A DNA stretch of 12,962 bases from Saprospiraceae bacterium (GTDB lineage Bacteria; Bacteroidota; Bacteroidia; Chitinophagales; Saprospiraceae). The notes beneath the pieces are model-generated. The model was not told the origin of the DNA and ran no database searches. It worked only from the letters and a program-made list of their open reading frames with translations. Made by a program: the position numbers and the translations under genes. The number at the start of each line of letters is the position of its first letter. Positions within the stretch are counted from its first letter, which is position 1. The stretch spans positions 1-12,962 of the forward strand of contig JALOMF010000046.1 in NCBI GenBank assembly GCA_025455635.1, written 5' to 3'. Shown in pieces: positions 1 through 7,964 of the stretch.

Positions 1-393
1 GGTAAGTCGTCGTCAGCTTTACATTCTGTAACGTTGTGTATCTTAGGGTATCGGGGACGGCCTGCGCACAGCCATCAGTGTGGGTCTAACATCATACTTC
101 AGGGCAAGTATAGGGTATTGTTTTGGTAACTGCAAGTCGGCTGCGTGACATTAACATTATTGCCGCCGAGATTTAATCTTGGCGAAACTGGAACGGACAA
201 AGCAGCATCAATCCTTGCGGAGCCTCAAATCAAGCTGGTTTCGGAGCCAAACAGCACCGTTCCACAGGTTTCGGGCGCTGTTTTACGCAGTACGGCGCTC
301 CTTGCCACCAAAGCAGGCGCTGAACTGGGCGTTTCGGTGCTGGCTGGCCCAAACGGTGCTTGATACGGCTGGTTCATTTCCCGTTTAGCACGT
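1..393. other. Intergenic left flank, no recognisable gene
   Basis: I see no supported gene here. One plus-strand frame is open from the window edge to a TAA at 127-129 (42 codons), so the tail of an upstream gene cannot be excluded, but its translation resembles no family I know. Reading frames further right exist because of the weak 21-nt periodicity, which can be followed from about 268: GGCGCT or GGTGCT recurs at 274, 294, 316, 336, 355 and 397, with 1-2 nt of drift. This stretch is probably an older, more decayed part of the array that starts at 394. Confidence 0.5.
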
Positions 394-729
394 AACGGTG
401 CTTGATTCGTGCGAAACGGGAACTGATTTGGGAAGAACAGGTCTTTGTGAAAAATCAACGGTCGTTGCAGCTTGTACAACGACCGTCGAAATTTCGCCCA
501 CGCCCTTGAGCGGTTTTTACACGGTGTTCGATTTTTTTCTCACGCCCTTGGGGGAAAATTACAAGCCAGTGGAAATTTTCTCGACGCCCTTGGGGGAAAA
601 TCCCACGCCGTCCGTTTTTTCTTCTACGACCGTGAGCGGAAATCCCAAGGCCTTCGAAAAATTTTCGACCACCTTGTGAGGATACGCCACGCCGTTCGAT
701 TTTTTGTTCACGACCGTGATTTTCGATAA
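394..729. repeat. Degenerate tandem array, strict 21-nt period, 16 units
   Basis: Sixteen consecutive 21-nt units start at 394, 415, 436 and so on to 709, with no insertion or deletion between them. Each unit has a core close to NACGMCCKTSG followed by about 10 nt that is usually A/T-rich, with runs of A or T. The second base is A in all 16 units, the third is C in 14 and the fourth is G in 14. Units often alternate (for example 541 resembles 583, and 604 resembles 688), giving a 42-nt super-period. Because 21 is a multiple of three, the array reads as heptads in several frames. One minus-strand frame (808 to 455, 117 codons, ATG start) crosses the array without a stop. The plus frames are interrupted at 677-679 or end at 727-729. 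It lies directly upstream of the lipoprotein gene at 850. The function is unknown. Confidence 0.8.
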
Positions 730-824
730 AATTATTGTTGCGTACGCAAGTGAAGGCTGCGTGTCGCAGTTTTTGTACTGCGGAATGAATGAAATTGAGG
801 CACCCCATTTCCCCCCAGTTTTCG

Positions 825-832
825 CACCTTTG
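825..832 (+). promoter_or_regulatory. Candidate -7 box for the 850 gene
   Basis: CACCTTTG differs from the Bacteroidota TAnnTTTG -7 consensus only at the first base and lies 17 nt before the ATG at 850. No TTTG or TTG stands at the expected distance upstream, so only half of a promoter is visible. Confidence 0.3.
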
Positions 833-849
833 CCCCTCAAAACACTACC

Positions 850-1896
850 ATGACAAGGCTCATTACCCTTATCCTAGCCGCTTTTTTGCTGGCGCAATGC
901 AAGGCGCCAAAAAGTGCTACCGTGCCTGCCATCGCCACGCCCGGCGACCAGCGCATCGCTTTTTACAATGTCGAAAACCTGTTCGATACCGTGGACGACC
1001 CTAAGAACATGGGCGACGACGAGTACCTGCCCACCAGCAAGAAAAAGTTCACCCCGGAGCGCTACCAGACCAAGCTCGACCACTTGGCGAAGGTGGTGAA
1101 GGGCATGGGCTACCCGGCACTCATCGGCTTGGCCGAGGTGGAGAATGCGGCGGTGCTGAAGGATTTTTGTGAAAAAACCAGCCTGCAAGCACACGGCTAC
1201 GGCTATGTGCATTTCGAGTCGCCTGATTTCCGGGGCATTGATGTGGCGCTGCTCTACAAAAAAAGCAGGTTCAGCGTAGCGGAGGCAGAGGCGGTGCGCA
1301 TCCAGTTCCCGGTGGGCATGATTCCCGACAAGCCCGACTACACGACCCGTGACTTGCTGGTGGTGGAAGGCAAATTCGGGGGCACGGTGCTGCTGCACCT
1401 CATCGTGGCGCATTTGCCTTCAAGGAGCGATGGGCAAAAGGAGACGGAGCCTCGCCGCCAGCACGTTGCAGCGCAAATTGCGAAGCAAACAGCGGCTATT
1501 TTGCAAAAAAACAAGGCCGCCAATATCGTCATCATGGGCGATATGAACGACGAACCCACCGACCCCAGCATGTCGCAAAGCCTTGGCGCTCAGGCACTTG
1601 GCACTAGCTTGGCCGATGGCAAACTCTACAATTGCTTTTCACAACTCCACGCCGAGGGCAAGGGCAGTTACCGCTTCCGGGGCGATTGGAACATGCTCGA
1701 CCAAATCATCCTTTCCACTCCTTTGATGGATGAAAAATCGCCGGTTCATTACCAGCGTTCGGTCATTTACCAAGCGGAATACATGATGTACATGGATGAG
1801 AAATACGGCCTATCGCCCAGCCGCACCTATGGCGGCGACCGCTACTTCGGGGGGTACAGCGACCATTTGCCGATTTATGTGGAGCTGGGTAATTAG
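850..1896 (+). CDS. Endonuclease/exonuclease/phosphatase-family lipoprotein
   Basis: The 348-residue product belongs to the EEP (DNase I-like) fold, which cleaves phosphodiester or phosphomonoester bonds using a divalent metal. Residues 1-17 form a lipoprotein signal peptide: a charged MTR start, a hydrophobic stretch, and a lipobox ending in LLAQC with Cys17 as the lipidation site, so the enzyme is probably membrane-anchored outside the cytoplasm. The expected fold motifs appear in order: FYNVENLFD (Asn40), AEVEN (Glu96), RGIDVALLY (about 129-135), VAHLPSR (His188), MGDMNDEP (Asp231 and Asn233) and SDHLPIY near the C-terminus (Asp338, His339). All catalytic positions seem intact. The substrate cannot be read from the sequence: nucleic acid scavenging or phosphate release are both possible. 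The ATG at 850 is the only start that keeps the signal peptide. The gene stands alone on its strand and converges with the TamB-like gene. Confidence 0.88.
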   Translation: MTRLITLILAAFLLAQCKAPKSATVPAIATPGDQRIAFYNVENLFDTVDDPKNMGDDEYLPTSKKKFTPERYQTKLDHLAKVVKGMGYPALIGLAEVENAAVLKDFCEKTSLQAHGYGYVHFESPDFRGIDVALLYKKSRFSVAEAEAVRIQFPVGMIPDKPDYTTRDLLVVEGKFGGTVLLHLIVAHLPSRSDGQKETEPRRQHVAAQIAKQTAAILQKNKAANIVIMGDMNDEPTDPSMSQSLGAQALGTSLADGKLYNCFSQLHAEGKGSYRFRGDWNMLDQIILSTPLMDEKSPVHYQRSVIYQAEYMMYMDEKYGLSPSRTYGGDRYFGGYSDHLPIYVELGN

Positions 1897-2011
1897 GGAT
1901 GAGGAACGAGGGAACAGGGATGAGGGGGCGAGCTTGGTTGAAAATAAAGAAATTACCGATTGGTATGGATTCCCGCTGTGCGAAACGATATGTGCAGCGC
2001 TTTAAGCTGCT

Positions 2012-2161
2012 TTTGTCATCGCCGAAGGCGACCAGTCCATGTCTCATGGATAGCCCTGCTTTGTGAAACGCTGTGCGCCGCTTTGTCATGGCCGAAGGCC
2101 AACTGCGACGCCATATTAGCTGTCATGTGGGACGCCGCAGTCGGCCTCCGGCCATGACAAA
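2012..2161. repeat. Three copies of a 23-nt hairpin module, two forming a long inverted repeat
   Basis: The module TTTGTCATSGCCGAAGGCSA (plus 3 nt) occurs at 2012-2034 and 2082-2104, and inverted at 2139-2161. Each copy can fold into a 4-5 bp GC hairpin around GAA (GGA in the third copy). The first copy has stem TCGCC/GGCGA and the second TGGCC/GGCCA, a compensatory C-G to G-C swap. The second and third copies sit inside a larger inverted repeat, 2079-2112 against 2131-2164 (34 nt, about 4 mismatches, 18-nt loop). A separate small palindrome TCCATG-TCT-CATGGA lies at 2036-2050. The element sits between convergent genes, so termination or a REP-like mobile repeat are the obvious possibilities. 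The rest of 1897-2236 holds nothing I recognise. Confidence 0.65.
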
Positions 2162-2246
2162 GCGACTTAGCGGCTCTCCGAATGGATTTATAAAAAGACA
2201 CTGCAAAACCGAAAATGCACTGCCTTTCGCATTGCGTTGTTACTGA

Positions 2247-2372
2247 CAGTGGACTGCCGACAGTGGACTGCCGACTGTGGACTGCCGACTGTGGACTGCC
2301 GACTGTGGACTGCCGACTGTGGACTGCCGACTGTGGACTGCCGACAGTGGACTGCCGACTGTGGACTGCCAA
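2247..2372. repeat. 14-bp tandem repeat, nine copies
   Basis: Nine head-to-tail copies of CWGTGGACTGCCGA fill this stretch with no spacer. Copies 1, 2 and 8 begin CAG and the other six begin CTG. The last copy ends in AA instead of GA. The array begins 8 nt beyond the stop codon of the minus-strand TamB-like gene, in the convergent spacer. The near-identity of the copies implies recent expansion or ongoing homogenisation, and the copy number is likely to vary between strains. It resembles the CAGTGGGCAG repeats near 7860. Confidence 0.92.
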
Positions 2373-2380
2373 CTCAAAAC

Positions 2381-5300
2381 TCAGTCCGTCTTAAACCGCA
2401 GCAATTTCCGTTTCTCCTTTTTCTGCTTGCGGGCCTCCAGCAGCTCGCTGAACGAATCAAATTCCCGTTTGTAGTTGAGCGCCACGCCTTGGCGGTTGCG
2501 GCGGCCACTGGCGATGTCGGCTTCGGAGCCTGCATAGACCCGGAGCTTGAGGCGGCGGTCTTTCGTCAGCACGTATTCCAGCACGAACTCGCTGGCGAGC
2601 AGGCCATTGGTGTTGCGGTAGGTTTGGTTCCCCACGTTCACGCCGCCCTGCACCGAGAACCGGTCGCTGACGATGACCTTAAGGCGGGTACGCAGCTCGT
2701 TGTTGGTGTAGCTGTTGGCGGGGTCTCTCACGTCGCCAGTGCTGGTGAATCGGTTGAAGGAAATGTCGAAATCAATGCCCTTGATGAGGTTGCTACCCGT
2801 GAGGAACTCGGAGAACATCTCGGTGACGAACATCGAGAACTGGTTGGAAAGCATCTCGCTCACGGTGTTGATGCCCACGTCGCCTGCTTGAATCGTGTAG
2901 CCTGACGGCAAAAACTGCCCCAGCACCAGCAGCCCGAACACTTGGCGGTTCAGTTCGTTGGGGTCGAGGCGCACGGTGCGCATTTTGTTCTCCGCATAAT
3001 TGCGAAGCTCCGAATCGAGGTTCGGGAAGCCGATGTCGAACGAGATGTCGGGGCGGAGCAACTTGCCCGACAGGCCCATCGTCAGGTTGACGGGGGTGCT
3101 GTTGCGGGCCAGGTCCTGCACGTCGCCGGAGGCTGCCGCCAAGTACTCCGAGATGAAACTAAATACCGAAGTGCTGAGGCCGTAGTAGGTGGCGTCCACG
3201 TTGATGTCGGCCTCGTAGGGGTCACGGGTCCAGGTGATGGTGCCGCCGGGCCTTACGGTGAAGGGCTTGTTGAGGCCGAGGCTCATCTGCGTGAACAGGT
3301 AGCTGCCCGTCTCCACGGTGAAAGTCCCGTAGATGTCGAAGCGGCCCTCCCGGGTGGTGATGACCTTGATATTGCCGTTGCCAGTGCCCTGCATCACATC
3401 GCCCCAAGCTTGGTCAAACACCACGTCCATCACGGCCACCGGGGTGATGGTGATGTCGAATTCCATGTTGAGTCCCCGCAGTTCCTTCACGGTTTGTGCA
3501 GGGCCGTTTTGCGGAGCGGTCTCGATGGTGGGTTTTGTGAAAATAATGAAGCCATCCACGCTCTTGGTGGAGGAGCCGGACATGGGCAAGTACATTTGTG
3601 TGCCGGGCGAAGTGGAGGCGTTCACGTAGAGTTCCGGTTTTGCGAAGCTGCCCGTGAAGCGCACGTAGCCCGAACCAATGGCCGTCCCGTAAAACACGGG
3701 GCTGTCTTTTTTGGTGGTTTCCATGCCGATGAAGGGCCGGTCTTTTTCGGTGGTCACCCGCAGGTCGAGGCCAAAGTCTTTGAAATGGTTGTGCGTGATG
3801 CCGCCGTCGAGCCTGGCCCGGTTGCCCTGTCGGTCGAGCACCCACGAGTCCTTGGCGTCGAAGATACGGTTGCTCAAAGTCACTTGCCCCGCAGGCACCC
3901 GGTAGGTGACGCCGAGGGGTTTTATCCCAAATTCGACATTGTTCACGGTGGCCAAGCCGCTGATTTCGGGCTTGGAGGGCAGGCCAAAGAACTTGACACC
4001 GGTGGCGCTCAAGCTGCCCTTGGGGTTCAGCACTTCCGGCACGAAGTAGTTCACGATTTTCACGGGAATCTTTTCCAGTTCCACGTCAAAATTGAAGTAG
4101 AGCGGCTCGCCCTTCACCCATTTGCGGTCTTTTTTGGCGACGAGGTTGGGCGGGTTGAAGTAACCGTCGGCGGTGATGAGCGAGGAATCCCCCTCGATGC
4201 TCAAGGCCGCCAGCACCGTCTCCTGGATGCTGTTGCCCGTGGCGTCGAGGCGCAGCACGCCGTAGTTGTCGCCGTTCACGGTCAGGTCGTTGATGCGCAG
4301 CAGCGCCGATAGCCCTTCGAACTTGAAGACGTTTTTCACCTTGGCCGTGAGGTCGGCCATGCCGCCGATTTTATGCTTCTGGATGTCCCGGATGAAGGCC
4401 AGCGAGTCAATCGGGTAGTTCGTCAGTTGCAGCTCCAAGCCCTCGTCCCGTACACTGTTCAGCCGGATGCTGCGCAGGCCGGAGGTGAGCATGAAGTTCT
4501 GCGTCTCCACCCGTTTGTCGCCGATGAGCAGGTAGTTGTCGGTGCTGATGGCCCAGGTTTCGTTCAGCACCACGAGGTCGCTGGGCTTGAAGCTCACTTT
4601 CCAGCCGTTGTCCTCCTCCAAGGACAGCACGCCGTTGATGTTGATATTGTCGAGGATTTTGTAAAAATTCGAGGAGATGATGAGGAACTCCAGCGTGTCG
4701 GAATAGATGGAGCCGATGAGCGAGACGGGCGACAGCTTCTGGGTCTCGTTGAACGCCGTTTCGATGACGCCCACTTGCAGGCTGCCCTCTGGCCCGTTTA
4801 GTTTGCTTCGCAAATACACGTCCTTGAACTTGAAGTTCTGGTACTCCCAAGCGGGCACTTCCACTTCGAGGTAAGCCTTGTTCCGGAAGCCGTCGTAGCT
4901 GCCCTTCACCGTGGACTCGTCGAAGCCCTGGAGTTTTTCCTCAAAGAAATTGACAAGGTTTTGGAGTTGGTAAACTTGGAGGTTGAAGTCGAACTTGGCC
5001 GTGTCACGCAGCGGCACGGCGGGCTTCAGTTTTAGGCGCTCCGCAAATTCGGGGTAGTTCATCGAGACGAACCTGCCGAGCTGCATCGGTATTTTTTCGA
5101 TGTCGAAATTGCCGTTCACATCGAGGTCGCCCAGGGTCGAGTGCAGGCTGAACAGCTTCTCCTGTTTGGCCCTGTCCCAGGTCGAGGACAGCACCGCCGT
5201 GTCAATCGTCAGGGAGTCCTTTCGGTTTTTCACGATGGTAAAATCAACCACCTCCGCCGTTCCGGCAATGTCGGAGAGGCGCTTGCCCCGCAGCTTGAGG

Positions 5301-7294
5301 TCCATTTTTCCGAAGAACTGGAGGTCTTTCGAGGTGAGGTTGAGCGGGCGCAGGTCGAGCTTCTGCACGTCCGCCACGAAGTTGAAGCTGGGCAGCGAGT
5401 CGGCGAAGTTGATGTCGCCACCGAAATCCAGTTCGATATTGCCGTCGTGGATGTTGAAGTCGCCCACGAAACGGTTGCGCTGGAGGCTGCCCTTGATTTT
5501 GGCGTTGCGGTACTTGTAGCCTTTGTAGGTGATGCTGTCCACGATGCCTTCTAGGTCGGCGCTGACCTTGTTCAAGGTGAGGCCGACGCCCTGCTTCACG
5601 TGCGTGTCGAGGGTCACTTTGCCGAGGTCCCGGTTGCCCGACCAAGCCCCAAGGTCGAAGTCGTGGAGGTAGAGGTCGCCGGAGTAGCGGGCCTTGTCCC
5701 GGCCTTCCCGCAGCTTCAGGTTCATGAACATTTCGGCCCGCCCGATGTCGGTTTTCAGCTTGCCGTCCGCCACGAAGTCCTCGAAGAAGCCGTCGAATTT
5801 ACCGCTGAAATCAATCTTGCCAAGCCGGTCGAAGTTGTCGGGCGGCCTGAACTTGGGGATGAGGTTGCGGAGCGTCCGCACGTCGGTTTGCAGCCGGTCC
5901 AGTTTCAAGTGCAGGAACTGCTCTTCCGGCACGGCGAGGTTTCGGGTACTGAAGCTGCCCTCGATTTTTAGGCCAGCGGCCATGTTGATTTTCAAGTTCT
6001 TGCCGTCGAGGCGGTTCACGGGGCCTTTCACAAGTCCGTCAATTTCAACGATTTGGTCTTTGTTTTCTTTGAAAAACGGGTTGTTTTCCAGCGCTGGCGC
6101 AAACTTCATCACATCCCGCAGCGCCACTTTTGAATTGTGGAAACGGCCTTCCATTTTCACCTCGTTCACGAAGTCCTCCCAAGCCGTGTACGAGCCGCCG
6201 TACCTAAAAATCAGCGTGTCGCCCAGCTCGGTGAAGGGGGTTTTGAGGTTCACGCCGTAGAGTTCCATGCCCCGGCAGGAGAGCGCCGCCTGCTTGGCCG
6301 AGAGGTTTTCGAGGATGAAGCCCGTGGTGTCCCGGCAAGCGATTTTCTCCACCTCTCCCTCAAATTCCAGCTCTGAGAACTGGAATTTGTTGAAATGCAG
6401 TTCCAAATCCCTGACGTCGAGGTAGTTGTAATTCAGGACGGAGTCGGGGGTGAGGCGCACTGGCTCCACCTTGAAATTGCGGAGCGTAAAACTGCCGCCG
6501 TTCAAGTCGAAGTCGTTGATGGAAATGACGAGCTTGGTGGTGTCGGCGGGGTCTTTCGCTTCCGCAATGGCGGTCGGCACCACTTGTGGGGCATCGCTGG
6601 GTTTGTCCAGTTGGATTTTCACGATTGGCTCGTCCACCACAAATTCCGAGAGTTCGATGCGTTTGCCCAAGAGGTCGAAGCGGTCAAAATGCCCTTCGGA
6701 ATGCTCGATGTACACGTCGAAGCGCTCACCCGTCACTTCATCTGGCTTCAGGAAATGCACCCGGTCGAGGTACAGGTGGCGCAGTTGCAGGCGAAAGGGT
6801 TTGCTGGGCTTGCCGGGTTCTTTTTTCTCCGTAGGAGCGAAATAATCCAGGATGAACTGGTAGTTCTGCCCCTTCTGCCCCAATTCCCTGCTGATGCGGA
6901 TTTCGGCATCGGCCAGGCGCAAGGACTCGATATTGAATTTGCGGAACGCCAAATCAAAAATGCCGGAGTGCGTGACTTCGAGCATCCCGGCATAGAGCAG
7001 GGTATCGCCTTTGAGGTCTTCGAGGTAGAAATTTTCTAGCTTCACGACGTTGAAGATGCCGAGCCTGACCTTTCCCACCCGCACGTCCGTTTTCCATGCT
7101 TGGCTGAGGTATTTGGTGGCCTTCTGTGCTACCTTGTTTTGCACCCAAGGAACCTGAAAAACCAGCAATGGCAAAAAGACGATAGCCGCCACGGTCTGCA
7201 ACAACCGCCGGAGCACGAGCGGAAGCAAGCGCCGCCTGCTTCTGCGGTCACTCCCAATTGCTTGCTGTTCAACCTTTTGCGTAGGGTTTTCCAT
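2381..7294 (-). CDS. TamB-like translocation and assembly module protein (DUF490)
   Basis: The 1637-residue product has the architecture of TamB/AsmA-like proteins, which bridge the inner and outer membranes and help insert outer-membrane proteins or move phospholipids. After a basic N-terminus (many Arg at 17-30) there is one membrane segment at about residues 31-50 (LLQTVAAIVFLPLLVFQVPW). The next 1100 or so residues are repetitive, beta-rich AsmA-like sequence with recurring 'L...F.G...G...D' strands. The last 400 or so residues correspond to the conserved TamB C-terminal domain (pieces such as GYVRFTGSFAKPELYV, GGTITWTRDPYEADINVDA and LLVLGQFLP). The very end is basic, with a Lys/Arg-rich stretch, whereas many homologues end in a beta-strand. 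No TamA, BamA or TamL gene is adjacent. A weak -7 box, TACCTTCG, lies on the minus strand at 7355-7348. The thioesterase gene ends 101 nt upstream, so read-through is possible. The long plus-strand open frames inside this gene are GC-driven shadows. Confidence 0.9.
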   Translation of the reverse strand: MENPTQKVEQQAIGSDRRSRRRLLPLVLRRLLQTVAAIVFLPLLVFQVPWVQNKVAQKATKYLSQAWKTDVRVGKVRLGIFNVVKLENFYLEDLKGDTLLYAGMLEVTHSGIFDLAFRKFNIESLRLADAEIRISRELGQKGQNYQFILDYFAPTEKKEPGKPSKPFRLQLRHLYLDRVHFLKPDEVTGERFDVYIEHSEGHFDRFDLLGKRIELSEFVVDEPIVKIQLDKPSDAPQVVPTAIAEAKDPADTTKLVISINDFDLNGGSFTLRNFKVEPVRLTPDSVLNYNYLDVRDLELHFNKFQFSELEFEGEVEKIACRDTTGFILENLSAKQAALSCRGMELYGVNLKTPFTELGDTLIFRYGGSYTAWEDFVNEVKMEGRFHNSKVALRDVMKFAPALENNPFFKENKDQIVEIDGLVKGPVNRLDGKNLKINMAAGLKIEGSFSTRNLAVPEEQFLHLKLDRLQTDVRTLRNLIPKFRPPDNFDRLGKIDFSGKFDGFFEDFVADGKLKTDIGRAEMFMNLKLREGRDKARYSGDLYLHDFDLGAWSGNRDLGKVTLDTHVKQGVGLTLNKVSADLEGIVDSITYKGYKYRNAKIKGSLQRNRFVGDFNIHDGNIELDFGGDINFADSLPSFNFVADVQKLDLRPLNLTSKDLQFFGKMDLKLRGKRLSDIAGTAEVVDFTIVKNRKDSLTIDTAVLSSTWDRAKQEKLFSLHSTLGDLDVNGNFDIEKIPMQLGRFVSMNYPEFAERLKLKPAVPLRDTAKFDFNLQVYQLQNLVNFFEEKLQGFDESTVKGSYDGFRNKAYLEVEVPAWEYQNFKFKDVYLRSKLNGPEGSLQVGVIETAFNETQKLSPVSLIGSIYSDTLEFLIISSNFYKILDNININGVLSLEEDNGWKVSFKPSDLVVLNETWAISTDNYLLIGDKRVETQNFMLTSGLRSIRLNSVRDEGLELQLTNYPIDSLAFIRDIQKHKIGGMADLTAKVKNVFKFEGLSALLRINDLTVNGDNYGVLRLDATGNSIQETVLAALSIEGDSSLITADGYFNPPNLVAKKDRKWVKGEPLYFNFDVELEKIPVKIVNYFVPEVLNPKGSLSATGVKFFGLPSKPEISGLATVNNVEFGIKPLGVTYRVPAGQVTLSNRIFDAKDSWVLDRQGNRARLDGGITHNHFKDFGLDLRVTTEKDRPFIGMETTKKDSPVFYGTAIGSGYVRFTGSFAKPELYVNASTSPGTQMYLPMSGSSTKSVDGFIIFTKPTIETAPQNGPAQTVKELRGLNMEFDITITPVAVMDVVFDQAWGDVMQGTGNGNIKVITTREGRFDIYGTFTVETGSYLFTQMSLGLNKPFTVRPGGTITWTRDPYEADINVDATYYGLSTSVFSFISEYLAAASGDVQDLARNSTPVNLTMGLSGKLLRPDISFDIGFPNLDSELRNYAENKMRTVRLDPNELNRQVFGLLVLGQFLPSGYTIQAGDVGINTVSEMLSNQFSMFVTEMFSEFLTGSNLIKGIDFDISFNRFTSTGDVRDPANSYTNNELRTRLKVIVSDRFSVQGGVNVGNQTYRNTNGLLASEFVLEYVLTKDRRLKLRVYAGSEADIASGRRNRQGVALNYKREFDSFSELLEARKQKKEKRKLLRFKTD

Positions 7295-7395
7295 GAAAAA
7301 AATGAACGGGTGACAAATCAGGCTTCAACGCCTGTCAACCCAAAACCCGAAGGTACACCTGTTTTGTTTGCGCTTGAATACCTTTTAACGAAAGT

Positions 7396-7848
7396 TTATG
7401 GCTGAGGTTGGGCTTCGAGCGCCAGGGTTGCATGTTCTGGAAAAAATGGCAGCAGCAAATTGGTGAAAAACGCCGGGGCTGGCATGGGCCGATTGGTGTT
7501 CATGTCCACGAACACGAGCCGGATTCGCCCGCCATTGACGAGCTTCTTTTGCTCATTGAAAACCTCGACGTAGAAGGTCATGTGCTTGTCGGTGGGGAAG
7601 GTGCGCAGCGTGGTGCGGATGGTGAGCATTTCGTCGTACTTGGCCGGGCGGATGTAGCGGCTTTCCATCGCCGCCACGGGCAACATCACCCGGTAGTCGT
7701 CCTCCATTTGCTTGTAGGTGAGGCCGAGCGCCCGCAGCATTTCGCAGCGTCCGATTTCATAATAATCGGCGTAGCGCCCATAATACAGATAGCCCATTTG
7801 GTCGGTTTCGCCGTAGTGAACCCGTTTTTGATATTCGTGAATGTACAT
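7396..7848 (-). CDS. Hotdog-fold acyl-CoA thioesterase (YbgC/FadM type)
   Basis: The 150-residue protein has the length and motifs of the 4-hydroxybenzoyl-CoA thioesterase / YbgC subgroup of the hotdog fold, which hydrolyses acyl-CoA or acyl-ACP thioesters in the cytoplasm. The signature is near the N-terminus: RVHYGETDQMGYLYYGRYADYY, with Asp16 as the catalytic carboxylate and Tyr22/Tyr23 in place of the His/Tyr seen in many relatives. The mid-region IRPAKYDEMLTIRT and the strand GGRIRLVFVDMNTNRP are also typical of the family. The chain length of the substrate cannot be read from sequence. The start at 7848 lies 4 nt from the edge of a 33-bp inverted repeat that encloses a candidate promoter. 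The gene lies between the VWA gene (114-nt gap) and the TamB-like gene (101-nt gap), all on the minus strand, so an operon is possible but the gaps are wide. YbgC sits with tol-pal in proteobacteria, so an envelope role is conceivable here, but that is inference only. Confidence 0.87.
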   Translation of the reverse strand: MYIHEYQKRVHYGETDQMGYLYYGRYADYYEIGRCEMLRALGLTYKQMEDDYRVMLPVAAMESRYIRPAKYDEMLTIRTTLRTFPTDKHMTFYVEVFNEQKKLVNGGRIRLVFVDMNTNRPMPAPAFFTNLLLPFFPEHATLALEAQPQP

Positions 7849-7852
7849 TTTT

Positions 7853-7964
7853 AGTTTGCAGTTTGTCAGTGGGCAGTGGGCAGTCTATGCCAAGCTGCCA
7901 TTGAATTGTCGGGGCAAAGTTAGCAGAATCTGACTGCAAACTGCCCACTGACAAACTGCAAGCT
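7853..7964. repeat. 33-bp inverted repeat filling the VWA-thioesterase gap
   Basis: The arms are 7853-7885 and 7932-7964, identical at 30 of 33 positions when one is inverted, and separated by 46 nt. They are built from GCAGTTTGTCAGTGGGCAG-type sequence. The outer arm overlaps the last bases of the VWA stop codon at 7963-7965, and the inner arm ends 4 nt before the thioesterase ATG. A transcript crossing the gap could therefore form a very stable stem that would hold the thioesterase start region. The 46-nt centre holds a -7 box on the minus strand. Confidence 0.85.
7915..7922 (-). promoter_or_regulatory. Candidate -7 box for the thioesterase gene
   Basis: Read on the minus strand this is TAACTTTG, a full match to TAnnTTTG, 66 nt ahead of the thioesterase start and inside the centre of the inverted repeat. 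The nearest TTTG upstream is about 14 nt away rather than the usual 19-21, so the -33 element is imperfect. Confidence 0.4.

Noticed and set aside
394..729. CRISPR-like array
   Set aside because: There is no constant repeat separated by unique spacers. The units are 21 nt, too short for repeat plus spacer, all positions are degenerate, and no cas genes are nearby.
1897..1935. GGATGAGG/GGAACAGGGATGAGG purine-rich repeat after the lipoprotein stop
   Set aside because: The similarity between copies is short and imperfect. It looks like the simple purine-rich sequence common in intergenic DNA of this group.
2237..2905. Plus-strand frame spanning the 14-bp repeat and the 3' end of the TamB-like gene
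   Set aside because: It starts within the tandem repeat and then runs antisense to TamB. The repeat gives open frames on both strands simply because its unit lacks stops.
2942..4312. Long plus-strand open frame (456 codons) inside the TamB-like gene
   Set aside because: It is an antisense shadow of a GC-rich coding sequence. Its translation is Val/His/Gly-rich with no family resemblance, and the minus-strand frame is clearly the real protein.
7319..7334. Stem-loop CAGGC-TTCAAC-GCCTG between the thioesterase and TamB-like genes
   Set aside because: The stem is only 5 bp with no T-tract. It is too weak to call a terminator or attenuator.
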